From contig NC_091274.1 of the NCBI RefSeq assembly GCF_042100115.1, positions 2,666,001 through 2,730,000 on the forward strand: DNA of 64,000 bases, read 5' to 3'. This DNA is from Alternaria dauci. Its lineage: Eukaryota > Ascomycota > Dothideomycetes > Pleosporales > Pleosporaceae. Below, piece by piece: positions 34,001 through 43,885 of this stretch; the first letter of the stretch is position 1; every line of letters begins with the position of its first letter. The notes under the pieces were generated by a model. The model made no database searches. It was given only the letters and a program-made list of their open reading frames with translations, and was not told where the DNA came from. The translations under genes and the position numbers were made by a program.

Positions 34001-36041
34001 GCCAATATTCTGCGTATGCCAGACATTTCCCGTCTGCAATAGCGAGTTGCACTCCAAGATTCTCCACCCGCGATCACCAACTACTTCGGAATCAGCACCT
34101 CAGGTATCGTTCCGTGGCGGTGGTGGTGATCTGGAATATCGATCTCACCCTTCATATAGCAATCGAGAATCTCCACCTCGTTACCCACAGCTGACTTTTC
34201 CGGCAAGCGCACCTCCAAACACCCCAACTTCTTACGGTACTGTTACGCCACCATCTCATCGCGTACTCAAAGGTGAGAATATTGCTATGCCAAAAGGACC
34301 ATTGAGCATGCGGCTTGGCCGTTTCATGTTCTCTCCCAAGTTCTTTCAACAACGCGAAGATGACATCCGTCGCTTTGATTGGCAACATGTCAGGCGACTG
34401 AATCCACAATCCAAAGATAAGAGCTCCAGAGGTTTTAGGTACATCAGCAGTGCGCACTGTGAGGAGTGGGCTACACAGCTGGATAAGCACCGAGAGCATT
34501 GCGATTATTGCCAAGGGGTATTTCTCGAAGAAGACTATGCTCCGAGTGACCAGAGTATTAGGCATGAAGAGGAAGCTCCAAAGCCGACGGGCAGAGCTCG
34601 TAGATCATGGAAGAAGAGCAGGTGGCCAGAGAAATTCATCGCTTCATCTGTGACTGATGTCGTAGAGGACTCCGATCCGCGCCTAAGGGGCGGTGCCGGC
34701 AGCGAAGCAGATCTTGAGTACGACAGCGAGGACTGGCGATCAGAGTGGGATGACCTGGCCGGCCAAACACAAAGTGTAGGCTATCAGCCTCGCGCCTTCC
34801 GCAACTCCAGCTCCCTTTCCATAAGGACGATTAGATTCCCTCCTTCGCCCATTGATCGCAGCGCCACGCTACGTCGCTGGCCTCAGCAGTCGGATTTGTG
34901 TACCGCAATGGAATTCATAAGAGACGGCCCCACGATCTTGGAGTGTAGACGTAGGCATATAAATGCATCAGAAGTATGTGAAGGTGAGTTATTCCATTCG
35001 CCGCTCCACGTTGATTCTGACAACCTGACTGGATCAAAGACTAGACACCCACTAGCACAAGGATCAAGAGGGTCACAGAGAAAATCGGCCCTAGAAAGAC
35101 CGCTCAAGAGATACGATGACCCTCAATATAGAACATCCCTGGATTTATCTGTTCGAGAAAGCGAAAGTGTGTTAGACCTCAGGGTTGAGAATTGGTTGGA
35201 GAACCCCCGACCAGCACCCCCTCCGCCACTTCACTCCCGCTCTACGTCATCAAGCCGATATCTCGAGCAGTCGCATGACGTTGGCCTCACAAAGGCATAC
35301 GAACCAGACGATATACGATCCGATGCGCTGCTGAGAGAATTATCGTTTCGAAGTGACCGGTATCAGATCTTTCCGGTCGACATGGGTTGCTCAGAAAACG
35401 GGCAGAGAATGAAGAACCAGAAGACATCTAGAATTGTACATTCATCGGCAATGCTGAGCGACGAGGTGCGTGAACAGCACGTTAATTCCAAGCCTGCGGA
35501 AGAGCCTCTGCCTCCGTCGCCCGAGCCCGGGTTAGGAAGAAAGCTATATAAGCGATATGCAGCGTTTCTGACCATGCTGTTAAAATATCTCAACAAGCTG
35601 AGGCAGCTACTACTGGCCAAGAAGGCAAAGAAGAGTGCTTCGAGTTCACCGACCATATTGCCAGCAGCGCCAGCACCTTCGCGAATGGGCTGGGAGGCTC
35701 GGTACATGAATCTCGGACGCCCTTCCTTGCCATTCGACAAATCCCTCCCGCCGACGCCTCGTGCATCAACTTCAACCTTCAATTTGCATCCTGAGCCTAA
35801 GGAAAAGTTCCCTGCAGTGCTTCATCTGGAACCTAAGGAGAAGTTACGAGCGGCGTCTTGGGCATCTGTATCAACCATCGAACGCGCAAACTCTATTGCA
35901 CAGGCACAGGATCGTACGAACGCTGACCTTGTCAGTAAGGAAGGCAGTGGGTGGCATGTACCAACTGTAGCCGGACCATCGGATCTTGTAAAGGAGGCAC
36001 TCATGTGGCTGAGATATGAAACAGAATTGGGGAGGATATGA
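31017..36041 (+). CDS. Unrecognised 1674-aa protein with coiled coils, His-Glu repeat and five [L/I/F]RGG motifs
   Basis: Single exon of 5 kb. Residues about 55-160 form a leucine-rich coiled coil (IEELEKTGEALRQDVIVLRH), followed by an HE dipeptide repeat at about 171-182. Further coiled coils lie around residues 240-290, 360-385 and 670-735. Motifs RLRGGMGG (336-339), NLRGGSGE (436-439), KIRGGAGD (608-611), SFRGGGGD (1032-1035) and RLRGGAGS (1223-1226) punctuate the chain, each followed by an acidic stretch, and Cys pairs (CCKC, CTC, CVC, CDYC) occur between them. Segments such as IIKYIIVYLPPGFII and KSFIFYPKRSTIVFP look folded. The C-terminal 400 residues are Ser/Pro/Arg-rich. No known domain, signal peptide or membrane helix. 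Function unknown; the LRGG pattern equals the ubiquitin/NEDD8 tail, which may or may not be meaningful. Confidence 0.85.
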   Translation: MTRRSPQPPANHHSGHNNNHDQTQLDSTIPTDLHSVQMRPDRLRALYNLVATGEHVIGCYGVCNGLLEEIVAMQSQELVLANARIEELEKTGEALRQDVIVLRHENDMLKRENETLREKNAALDRGSGGEEDMMQALVECLEHLHERVQDLDWVVQMLVGEASLEEGDQQGHEHEHEHEHEHEASGHYFEGGWEDMAKLWRDGPPMACASQPKAKNRPTDANLSDMAYWFERSNAPSPEERRPRHDDREALRQIETERTILELEDRLERAETRIERLMNRLDAQETGRELAAESIPILLGAIYGDQEDEDENDDGSCCKCSEGWEELGSADGDARLRGGMGGRDEDEEFVYDYGGYINWDHVEIQEWRQEIERLKAQIRTLEEAVHREDLPQSADLHKTTKDDDSNVATIPKPTPSDPISTSIFHQQKQEDKDVNLRGGSGEAESEVDSSRDHANTGVCGPIAASPHLFCQRATSQVGDSIIKYIIVYLPPGFIISDSTKSDLVFHSAVTVYYFPTGAAEEVAQQEAWKQKSCGDKEWQNVEFHKVQSKQVLKNAIADMWERMGLGWHILTRGSWNFDEEDDHGDMYMVSDNNLFPPDRTQEEDSAKIRGGAGDEPSQTPSAIDEDNEFLDEFKIIHDSLMEEARIALTTDSLEQHVHAWMTVATAAQTRNAFLERELETFREMNDSLIQDLQWHVDVQAALEEQLEAAEADKRAMAEEYQDLRAFLHHLVVDSDIHAVCTCGEKSAPNAKSRKRVLGLETLPAGDEEASKPTTQTNNAEPRCTLSKRPHDLPTGNEGAVTPEADAENGQSSAATRPSDSSYPNAESRAKSFIFYPKRSTIVFPDTPPHIYLFPYKSTLPEIHEMIKKGSEREDFQNDPHVARILEIMQIREDMGIYLPDNVSDERITIDIPECSACCHLDRETKIAAWQVSNVDTESLEELVEKLDIGSSADKSHVDTSTKTASSEGEQDYYQDVGDLISSFRDPVDTDNATDSPIFCVCQTFPVCNSELHSKILHPRSPTTSESAPQVSFRGGGGDLEYRSHPSYSNRESPPRYPQLTFPASAPPNTPTSYGTVTPPSHRVLKGENIAMPKGPLSMRLGRFMFSPKFFQQREDDIRRFDWQHVRRLNPQSKDKSSRGFRYISSAHCEEWATQLDKHREHCDYCQGVFLEEDYAPSDQSIRHEEEAPKPTGRARRSWKKSRWPEKFIASSVTDVVEDSDPRLRGGAGSEADLEYDSEDWRSEWDDLAGQTQSVGYQPRAFRNSSSLSIRTIRFPPSPIDRSATLRRWPQQSDLCTAMEFIRDGPTILECRRRHINASEVCEGELFHSPLHVDSDNLTGSKTRHPLAQGSRGSQRKSALERPLKRYDDPQYRTSLDLSVRESESVLDLRVENWLENPRPAPPPPLHSRSTSSSRYLEQSHDVGLTKAYEPDDIRSDALLRELSFRSDRYQIFPVDMGCSENGQRMKNQKTSRIVHSSAMLSDEVREQHVNSKPAEEPLPPSPEPGLGRKLYKRYAAFLTMLLKYLNKLRQLLLAKKAKKSASSSPTILPAAPAPSRMGWEARYMNLGRPSLPFDKSLPPTPRASTSTFNLHPEPKEKFPAVLHLEPKEKLRAASWASVSTIERANSIAQAQDRTNADLVSKEGSGWHVPTVAGPSDLVKEALMWLRYETELGRI

Positions 36042-36161
36042 GCTGCAGTATTTGATGCAAGTACGATAGACGATGATTCTTACGGCTGTACTCAGAGTAA
36101 TGAAAGAGCTGTACTATAGAGTGGAGCATCCCGAAGACAAATAGACTTCCCATCCATAATC

Positions 36162-37178
36162 TTACAATTCTCCACCACCAACTCCCCGCAAGTTGTCAGA
36201 ATTCTTTTCAATACTTTCGGTCACATTCAACATCACCCCCTGTATAAACTCCGTGTTGACCGCCCAGGCAGCCATTAACCGTACGGAATGCATGAAGAAG
36301 ACTGCCCACACTAGCTCGATGACTTCGATGAAGACGATTTGCTTGTACGCTGGGACAACGACGAAGGCGATGAGCCGAATAAGCGGAGTGAAGGAAAAGA
36401 ACGTGCTTAGGAAGCCGAAGAAAAGTTCCTGATAGTGGGCGTCAGTTTCATGCCACAATGGACGGTAAGGATGGAATCTTACGTTTGGCAGCTCGCTGAA
36501 CACGGACATGGGCGAATTCAGCTTCAGAAGGTGTCGGAGTACATGTTGCACCGTAATAAACCACAGCGTCCCTAATGTCAGATCGAGCACCCATTTCAAT
36601 AATGTATTGCAAATGTTTAACGATGCCCGATTTACCCTACCCTGCGCAATCCATTTCTTAACGACTTCTTCCTCTCTATCCTCACTCTCTTCTACTTTCT
36701 CTTTTTCCTGATATGGGACATCTCGAGCTCTGCGCCGAGCGGGTAGAATTCTCTCCAGACCAACGAACCAAAGATACTGTAGCATCATGAGAACGAACAG
36801 GATGAACACCTCTCGTGGTAGTTCTCGGCCGTAGAAGGATTCTTTTGTGGCGTCTTCCGTAGTGCTGATGGCTTCCGTTTGATTCTTCGGGACGAAATAG
36901 GTCCATGTGGTACCGTCCGTCTCGTTGACAGTGCGCATCACATAATTATCAACCTCGTCCTTGGGAATCACACTCTTCTGCATCTTTTCCAGGCGTGCAT
37001 TGTGGGCCCGATCGGAAGCCGTTCCATTGGCAAAGATCTCAGCCAGATTGCTGAAAGTCTTGTTTTGAATTACTACATCGAACATGTTGTCGGAGACGTA
37101 GTGGGTGTAGATCATCGAGACGGTGCAGATTGCGGTCGCTTCGAGGACGGCATTGCGCATCGTTGGTGAGAAGCGCAT
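36162..37178 (-). CDS. Unrecognised multi-pass membrane protein, about 320 aa
   Basis: Hydrophobic segments are at residues about 9-27 (AVLEATAICTVSMIYTHYV), 123-145 (VFILFVLMMLQYLWFVGL), 190-212 (LLKWVLDLTLGTLWFITV) and a cluster of two or three in the C-terminal third (FFGFLSTFFSFTPLIRLIAF, IELVWAVFFMHSVRLMAAW). Between TM1 and TM2 is a luminal-type loop with N-x-S/T sites; between TM2 and TM3 a charged loop. The frame is open throughout, but 36429-36482 has a GTAAG donor, CTGAC branch site and CAG acceptor and is 54 nt long, so it is probably an intron and removes 18 hydrophilic residues (exons 36483-37178 and 36162-36428). The C-terminus ends NLRGVGGGEL. It ends tail to tail with the 1674-aa gene, 120 bp away. 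No family recognised. Confidence 0.72.
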   Translation of the reverse strand: MRFSPTMRNAVLEATAICTVSMIYTHYVSDNMFDVVIQNKTFSNLAEIFANGTASDRAHNARLEKMQKSVIPKDEVDNYVMRTVNETDGTTWTYFVPKNQTEAISTTEDATKESFYGRELPREVFILFVLMMLQYLWFVGLERILPARRRARDVPYQEKEKVEESEDREEEVVKKWIAQGRVNRASLNICNTLLKWVLDLTLGTLWFITVQHVLRHLLKLNSPMSVFSELPNVRFHPYRPLWHETDAHYQELFFGFLSTFFSFTPLIRLIAFVVVPAYKQIVFIEVIELVWAVFFMHSVRLMAAWAVNTEFIQGVMLNVTESIEKNSDNLRGVGGGEL

Positions 37179-38954
37179 GGTTGTGACTTGTGTACCTAGG
37201 TATCAACGCACATAAACGATGTAAGAAAGTAGAAGATGAGCATTGTAACGGTCGATGGGACTAACTAACGCTTATATGATAACTGAAGCCCTAAACCAAA
37301 CGAAGGAGGGTTTTAAGGCCTCTCGCGTGTCTGCCTAGCAGACGCAGCGAATCAACACCAAGGCCATACAACCAACCGTTCTCTAAAACACATCCGATAA
37401 CCACTGCCACGCAAGACCTCCGCCAGGAGATTCACAGGCGGCTATACACACTCGTGGCGTGTCAGCCTAGCAGCAATGCCACATTGGACGCCTTACCATG
37501 GTTCCAAGATTCCAAGGTCCCTTCGGGCGTAATGTGACTTAAATAGAAATTGCAGATTTGGGCCGCCACAACGGATCGAAAGTGCCGTAAACGGCACATC
37601 TTATTCGCTATTTCGACGTGATTGTCATGAAGGTCTCGTCGCATTCGTCGAAGCTACGCAGGTCTCGGAAGCCTGGAAGCGCTATCCCTTTCCGGAGTGG
37701 CTCATCTCATCACGTGACCAATGTTATCTCCGAGATGCCGCCTTGTTGCCTCGCAACGTTGTTGTCCCCGCACTGGAAGTCTCGAAATGTTACGACTTCG
37801 ATGAATGTTGAAGACCGTGTTCATCGATCTGACCGCATATATCCTTCACGGCATGTCTTAAGATCGCATCACAATATTCTAGCTCCCAACAAGACCTGAG
37901 ATTGCGGATGCCTCCCGCGTACCCACTCACGACTTCTACAGAACGGCCATCTTTCATGGAGACAGTATCCGAGTAATCCGCTTCCAAGCCCCAACGAGGA
38001 TCTGGCATGATTTTTTAGCGCAAGAGCTGTCCATGACTTGCGCCTAACGCTTCGGATGCGTGAACACCCGCTCCTCTCACACATCATTCATGGTGGAAGC
38101 AGACGAGCGCCAAGGATTACAAGTTGGCAATGGCGCAGCAGCACATCGTCTATGCACAGCGTCTATCCATCTCCAAACGAGGACATATAACCGGAGAAGC
38201 AAGTTATAGATGCTGTTGAAAACCTGCACTGGAGTTCTGCCAGGGGTTATTGCACTTCTTTCTGACATACTTCTGAGGCGATCGCGGAATCTGGAGAGAT
38301 TGCATGGCTGTCGTTCTACTGGAGACCTTTACAACTACTGACAGTAACCTTGGCCAATCTGGATGTCTCTGTATGTGCTATACAAGTGCTGTACTAAGAT
38401 GAAGAGTGAGGAACACCTATTAGCGATTATTTGTAAGTACTCATGTCTAAAAGATATACATTTGCACCAGCCGCTAGACATTGGTTTGTACAGAGTTCAC
38501 AGTGTCACCGCCTCCACATCAAAGTAGCAAGTGAAAATAGCGATACTATGAGCTACACCTTGGATCAGCGAACACTTCACCATGGCCGACCTTGGCGATA
38601 GTATCGAAATCTGGTATAAGGGCGGCTGGTATCTTAGGGTAAAATGTGATTATCCTTAATAACAAATTAGGCGGTGTGTGTAACTGCTTTCTCCGTGCTT
38701 CTTGACGTGTTGATGCTGTATGACCGACAAAGATGTCTGAAGCGTGATGGTCTCAGAAGGCGCGACCAATGGCCGTAGCCCCACACCCAGCGCAGCTATC
38801 CCCTTCGGGTCTAGTACCCCACCAACGCGCCGGCAATTTTGAGCTGCTCGAACTTCCTGCGCACCGCGCGACGGTTTCTCACCCTTCAACCCCTCTACAG
38901 CAGACGCAGGATATCCATCTCTTTGCGCTCCCAAACCCCCCCAAAACCGCCAAA
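37179..38954. other. 1.8-kb intergenic, no supported gene
   Basis: Upstream of the membrane protein (left) and of RPL22 (right). Only short, non-protein-like frames. The RPL22 leader near 38900-38954 is C/A-rich. No RNA gene recognised. Confidence 0.45.
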
Positions 38955-39478
38955 ATGTCCACAACCGTACGTACAACCGCTTTGCTGTCCAGCGCAAGGG
39001 AGCAACAGCACCCCGCGCACAAACGAACAGTAGGCTAAGTACTTGTATTACAGAAGCGCAGCGCCGCCGCCAAGAAGGGCCAAAAGGTGACCAAGAAGTT
39101 CATCATCAACTGCTCGCAGCCCGTCAACGACAAGATCTTCGACATCCAGGCTTTCGAGAAGTTCCTCCACGACCGCATCAAGGTCGAGGGCCGCACTGGT
39201 AACCTTGGCGACAACATCCAGATCAGCCAGCAGGGCGATGGCAAGATCGAGGTCATTGCGCACCAGGAGTTCTCTGGCCGCTACCTCAAGTACCTGTACG
39301 TTCAATCCTGGATATTGCAATGGTAGAGGGTATAAGCTAACGCCATGGCAGCACCAAGAAGTTCTTGAAGAAGCAGCAGCTCCGTGACTGGCTCCGCGTC
39401 GTTTCCACCTCCAAGGGCGTCTACGAGCTCCGCTTCTTCAACGTTGTCAACGACGAGGCGGATGAGGATGACGAGTAG
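38955..39478 (+). CDS. RPL22: Large-subunit ribosomal protein eL22, 126 aa
   Basis: Component of the 60S subunit. Exons: 38955-38966 (only MSTT), 39054-39295, 39352-39478; introns of 87 and 56 nt. The joined product has the family signature [20 protein letters not shown], then [40 protein letters not shown] and [15 protein letters not shown] at the acidic end. The 126-residue length is normal. The 12-nt first exon, with the start codon just before the first intron, is typical of fungal ribosomal protein genes. A second donor GTAC lies 4 nt downstream of the chosen one; frame decides for the first. Confidence 0.95.
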
Positions 39479-42400
39479 ATCTGCGATACCACTTGATGAT
39501 ACCAACATGGCTTGCATAGTATGGAGTCTAGGGTTCGGAAAATGAAATGGGTGGAGGTCTACATGGCATATAGCACGATCTAATGAATTGATGCATTTGC
39601 CAACGACAAGTCAATTTCATCTATGCCTGACTTGTGCACTTGGGTGTTGCTCGCATTTTGCTCTTGGAGATCATGGTTGATGGATTCTACCAAACCCGGT
39701 CGCGGAGAATTCATTGCAGGCATACCCGTAGGATGAGGGATCCCTGAGAAAAGTCTGTCATGTCACACGCGAGAAGCGAATTAGCTTGACGCCAAAGGCT
39801 TACCCACCTACTCCACACGATGCTGGGAAGGAGTTTGCATTATCTTCCGCACAAGGGTTGATAACGCAGAACGCAGAACGCAGATCGCACCTACCCATCG
39901 CCGTTCCTGAAGTCAGCGTTGGAAGGAGCTTCAGCACAACTCACCGTGATGATAGTGCACACAGCTGCTGATTTTGAAGCCGGACTAAATGAACGTCCTG
40001 ACTCACAGTCGGTACAAGCCGCACGACTACGATTCTGCACCATTTCCAGGAAATTCTTCTACGGACAGGAACCGTGATATTGCGTGCTTGCGCTGTCATG
40101 GTGTTTTATGGAGTGATGAAAATCTTGCTGTAAGTACTAGAGAGAGTAGTTGCATACTTTCTACGGCAGATCGACAGGTGTAGAAGGAGATCGTGGTATT
40201 GTTTATGCGCGGGTATTAGCGGTGCGCAGGTGGGTATACTCGTCGCGAAAAACCATTCCTCGCCAAACGAGATCCACATGGTGTAAGGCGTGTGAGGCGT
40301 GTCCGTAAGACGTGTTGTCCTGACGCGCTTGCGTGTCATAGCCGTCATTGGCTTGTGAAGAGATTTTGCATGAGCGCGGATGGGGTGCCGTGAAATTAGA
40401 GCAGAAAGCTTGGTTTTGCTGTCGCCGGTGTTCGGAGTGCAAAGTCGTACTTCGGGCATGTACTCCGCATTCAAATCCGGGGTTCTTCGGCGTTGTATAG
40501 AGAAAAGCGAAGCCGAGGGCACTAGAAGCGCTCTGGAAGACTGCTTGGTGCGTGACAACAGTAGCAGGCTGAATACGGAGAAGACGCCGACATGAAGAGC
40601 GCCACAGCGGAAGCGCCGTACGCTATTGAGTTGCGATGGTTTACGAAGTTCAAGAAAGGTATACCGAGTCGGGCCGTCCTAGGTCGAAGCTTTGTACCCT
40701 AATGAGGCTACGAAGAGCCGCAATGCAGGTGCATTTCACTAAAAGTCTCGACTCTGCGAGTTGTGTCTGCTTCCAGAAACCGTGCGAGCGGTGAGACGTT
40801 GTTCAGTGCTGCCAGCATGGTGCCATAGCACGTTCACGGGCCATTGGATGGCGCCAGGTGCACGTCAAATTTCGACATGATGACACTGAAGGCGCGTGGC
40901 ATGCCAGCCAGGATGCACATGTCGACAACGGGAATAAGATCCCTGAACGAACCATGGGTGCGCCACATGGGCTCAATACACCGGTGTACACTGTACACAG
41001 TGAAATGGTACAAACAAGTCAGGGATGCAGAGACTGCAATAATCTTACCGGATCGGGAACCCTGTTCTTGGCAGATCGCGGACGCCATGCAAGCGTCACC
41101 GTTGTTAAGCGAAGTATCGTGAGATTCGCAAGCTGGTGTTTGGGAGCCTGGTCTGCCCTGACCCACATGTAGACATCGGGCCTCTCCGACGCGAAACTGC
41201 TTGCGTGAGCGGAACCACTGGTGTTTCCATCGAGTAATGTAGAACAGTCTGGTCTCCCAACAGTGGGTGCTTCCACACGAGCCACCTCAGGTAACAGCCA
41301 ATATCGGGCCGGAACGCCAAAGCGTGTAAAGAAGCTGTAAAGGATCTGGAATGGGTGGGGTGCCCAGTCAGCGTTTGTATTCGCACCACGGTGGGTGTGA
41401 GGAAAAACTCAGCGCATTACCTAACGACGGCGCGCCTTGGCATGAATGGACATCGCGATGCAGGGCCAACATGACTGTGAATTGACGAAGACGTTGCACA
41501 ATTAGCAATCCGCAATATAGGCGAGTAAAAGCACATGGTCATTGCCCAGAAAAGTGTCAGGTGCACATTATGCCATGACGGGTCGCGCCCCTGAAGAATG
41601 CGGGGAGGCGCTCCGGTGATGGGCAGTCCGAGGAGATGCTCGAAAGTTCACCCCCAGAGTCACACTTCCAAGGCGATCATAACGCCATGTTGCGGGGAAC
41701 AGCGCATCAGACGTGCGTCAGCGAATGAATGCTAGCGGGCGGACAGTGTGCCGTTGCGGTGGACGAAAGCCCCAGGGTTTTCCGGTGGAGACAGTCTGGT
41801 AGAATGTGTGCTGGAGAGAGAGAGAAAGGCCGTCGGCGAGTCACATATGTTGCCCGGTGATGCATCAAGCCACCACGGTGCCTTGTTGGCGGCGGGAAAA
41901 GCACAAGCTGAATTTCGGAGCGCGTTCGGCTATGGTGATGAATCGGCGGTCAGCATAGCGGCGTGTGCATCACGGTGCGTCGCAGTGCCAGTTGGGCGTA
42001 AATAATCACACTTTCTGGTACAAGCTCAGCTGAGAAGGTTGTTGACGTCGTTTTAGTCGGCAGGCACGACAGTTACAGGACGATCACGAGAGCGGCAGCC
42101 CGTGCGCGCCTTCCTCCTGACCCAAAAATTGCATGGAAGGCGCAGGGGTGGGCTTGCTCAAACCCGTTAGTGTGGCGTACGCCATCCCTGCATCTGGTGT
42201 TAGCGATGAAATCATGCGAAATCGAGTTTCTCTCATGTAAAACTTCCATGAAAATACGACTACGCCTTTAAATAAGGGCACGCCCTACCCCAAGTGATCC
42301 TTTTGGTTGCTTTGAAAGTCAGAACATGTTCCTGCCACAGACACTTATTAACCACCTCCACTCCCACAAGGTCAACTCTTGAACATCGCACTTGACAATT

Positions 42401-42529
42401 ACCTGCATATCGGATCGCGGCCCACGCCTTCAGTCCATTGGCCAGCCCCTTATCTCGCAGATTCCAGATTCCCATCCTCAGTCATCCACTCACGTCACTC
42501 AATCGCAGCCCTACCCCGGATTCTTTATC
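39479..42529. other. 3-kb gene-poor region
   Basis: No supported gene. Frames below about 150 codons on both strands, none with a domain. It includes a 7-bp tandem (CGCAGAA-like, about 3.5 copies) at 39864-39888. The last 250 bp before 42530 are C/A-rich with a CT-rich leader and probably form the arrestin promoter. Confidence 0.45.
39864..39888. repeat. 7-bp tandem repeat (ACGCAGA-like)
   Basis: About 3.5 direct copies of a heptamer, the last with one substitution. Simple-sequence repeat. Confidence 0.6.
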
Positions 42530-43885
42530 ATGCCCGGTCGTCTCTTGAGCACCCTCGCGAGGGTCGCACCCACGCCATTGCCTAAACCGGACCCCGTCAA
42601 GCCACACGCCGAGGGCCTGCTGCCGCCAGTCTACTCATACGACGCACCCCGCGTAAAAGCAAAGTCCAAGTCGGAAGAGTCGCTCGTCATGGACATCTTC
42701 AACCGCCACAAGCACGACAAGCATGCAAAGGAGAAGGACGAAGTCAAGAAGAGCCCCAAGGTCGAGGCCCAGGGTGCGGCTTCCATGAACATGAGCGTCG
42801 AATCACCGCCCATTGTCTTCTACAACAGCCCGCAAGCTTCGACTGGTGCAATTCTCTCGGGTCAGCTCGTCATCAATGTCCATGACCCCTACGTCACCGT
42901 GGAAAAATTCGAGATGCGCATGCTCGCCATCGTTTCCACTAAGAAGCCTGTCGCCCCACACTGCCCTGAGTGCAGCACGCAAACCACCGAAATCCACAAG
43001 TGGGAGTTCCTGACGCATCCTACCACCTTGCGTCATGGTCCACACACATTCCCCTTCAGCCACCTGCTACCGGGTCACCTACCCGCAACGACACATGGCA
43101 GCCTCGCTACCGTCGATTACTACCTGTCCGCGGTTGCCACTACCTCATCGGGCAAGATTACCTACAAGCGAAACCTTGACATCAAGCGCGCCATCTTTCC
43201 GGGTGCCGAGAAGCACTCGATTCGAATTTTCCCACCCACCAACCTAACCGCTTCGGTCAAGCTGCCACCGGTTATCCACCCTATTGGCGACTTCCCCATT
43301 GAGATGCGCTTGTCCGGCATCGTTCAGAACAAGGCGGATTCGCAGACGCGCTGGAGACTCCGCAAGCTCAACTGGCGTATTGAAGAAACCCAGAAGTTCA
43401 TCGCTCCCGCTTGTGCTAAGCACATCGCCAAGGTCGGTGGTGAGGGCAAGGGCGTCCTTCATGAGGATGTTCGCGCCATCGCCAGCGACGAGGTCAAGAC
43501 TGGCTGGAAGACCGACTTCGACAAGGGCGAGATCGACGTAGAGTTCCAGGCTGCCTGCAACGTCGGTCTTAAGCCTCTATGCGACATGGAGAGCCCCAGC
43601 GGAATGAGCGTCAAGCACAACCTCATCATTGAGATGGTTGTTGCTGAAGAGTGGGCACCACTGAAGAAGCTCAGCCAGGCTACTCCTACTGGTGCTGCTC
43701 GCGTTCTCCGTACCCAGTTCCACCTCGTTCTTACTGAGCGCTCTGGTATGGGCATTGCCTGGGACGAGGAGCAGCCTCCTCTGTACGAGGACGTCCCCAT
43801 TAGCCCGCCTACTTACGTCGATGACTGCGAATTCCCATGGTCCAACAGCAGCTCTCGCTCTGGTAGCTTCAGCCTGGAGCAATAG
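42530..43885 (+). CDS. LDB19: LDB19/ART1-like alpha-arrestin, 451 aa
   Basis: Arrestin-related trafficking adaptor that links plasma-membrane transporters to the Rsp5 ubiquitin ligase for endocytosis. The N-terminus MPGRLLSTLARVAP is followed by a disordered basic segment and then an arrestin-type beta-sandwich: SPPIVFYNSPQASTGAILSG, VEKFEMRMLAIVST, a CPEC zinc-like knuckle, HKWEFLTHPTTL, HTFPFSHLLPGHLPATT, and VDYYLSAVAT. The LDB19 Pfam family corresponds to this fold. Near the C-terminus two Rsp5-binding PPxY motifs are present, PPLY (416-419) and PPTY (426-429). The frame is open upstream to 42392; the ATG at 42530 starts the conserved N-terminus. Single exon; length typical for filamentous ascomycetes, shorter than yeast Ldb19. 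Confidence 0.88.
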   Translation: MPGRLLSTLARVAPTPLPKPDPVKPHAEGLLPPVYSYDAPRVKAKSKSEESLVMDIFNRHKHDKHAKEKDEVKKSPKVEAQGAASMNMSVESPPIVFYNSPQASTGAILSGQLVINVHDPYVTVEKFEMRMLAIVSTKKPVAPHCPECSTQTTEIHKWEFLTHPTTLRHGPHTFPFSHLLPGHLPATTHGSLATVDYYLSAVATTSSGKITYKRNLDIKRAIFPGAEKHSIRIFPPTNLTASVKLPPVIHPIGDFPIEMRLSGIVQNKADSQTRWRLRKLNWRIEETQKFIAPACAKHIAKVGGEGKGVLHEDVRAIASDEVKTGWKTDFDKGEIDVEFQAACNVGLKPLCDMESPSGMSVKHNLIIEMVVAEEWAPLKKLSQATPTGAARVLRTQFHLVLTERSGMGIAWDEEQPPLYEDVPISPPTYVDDCEFPWSNSSSRSGSFSLEQ

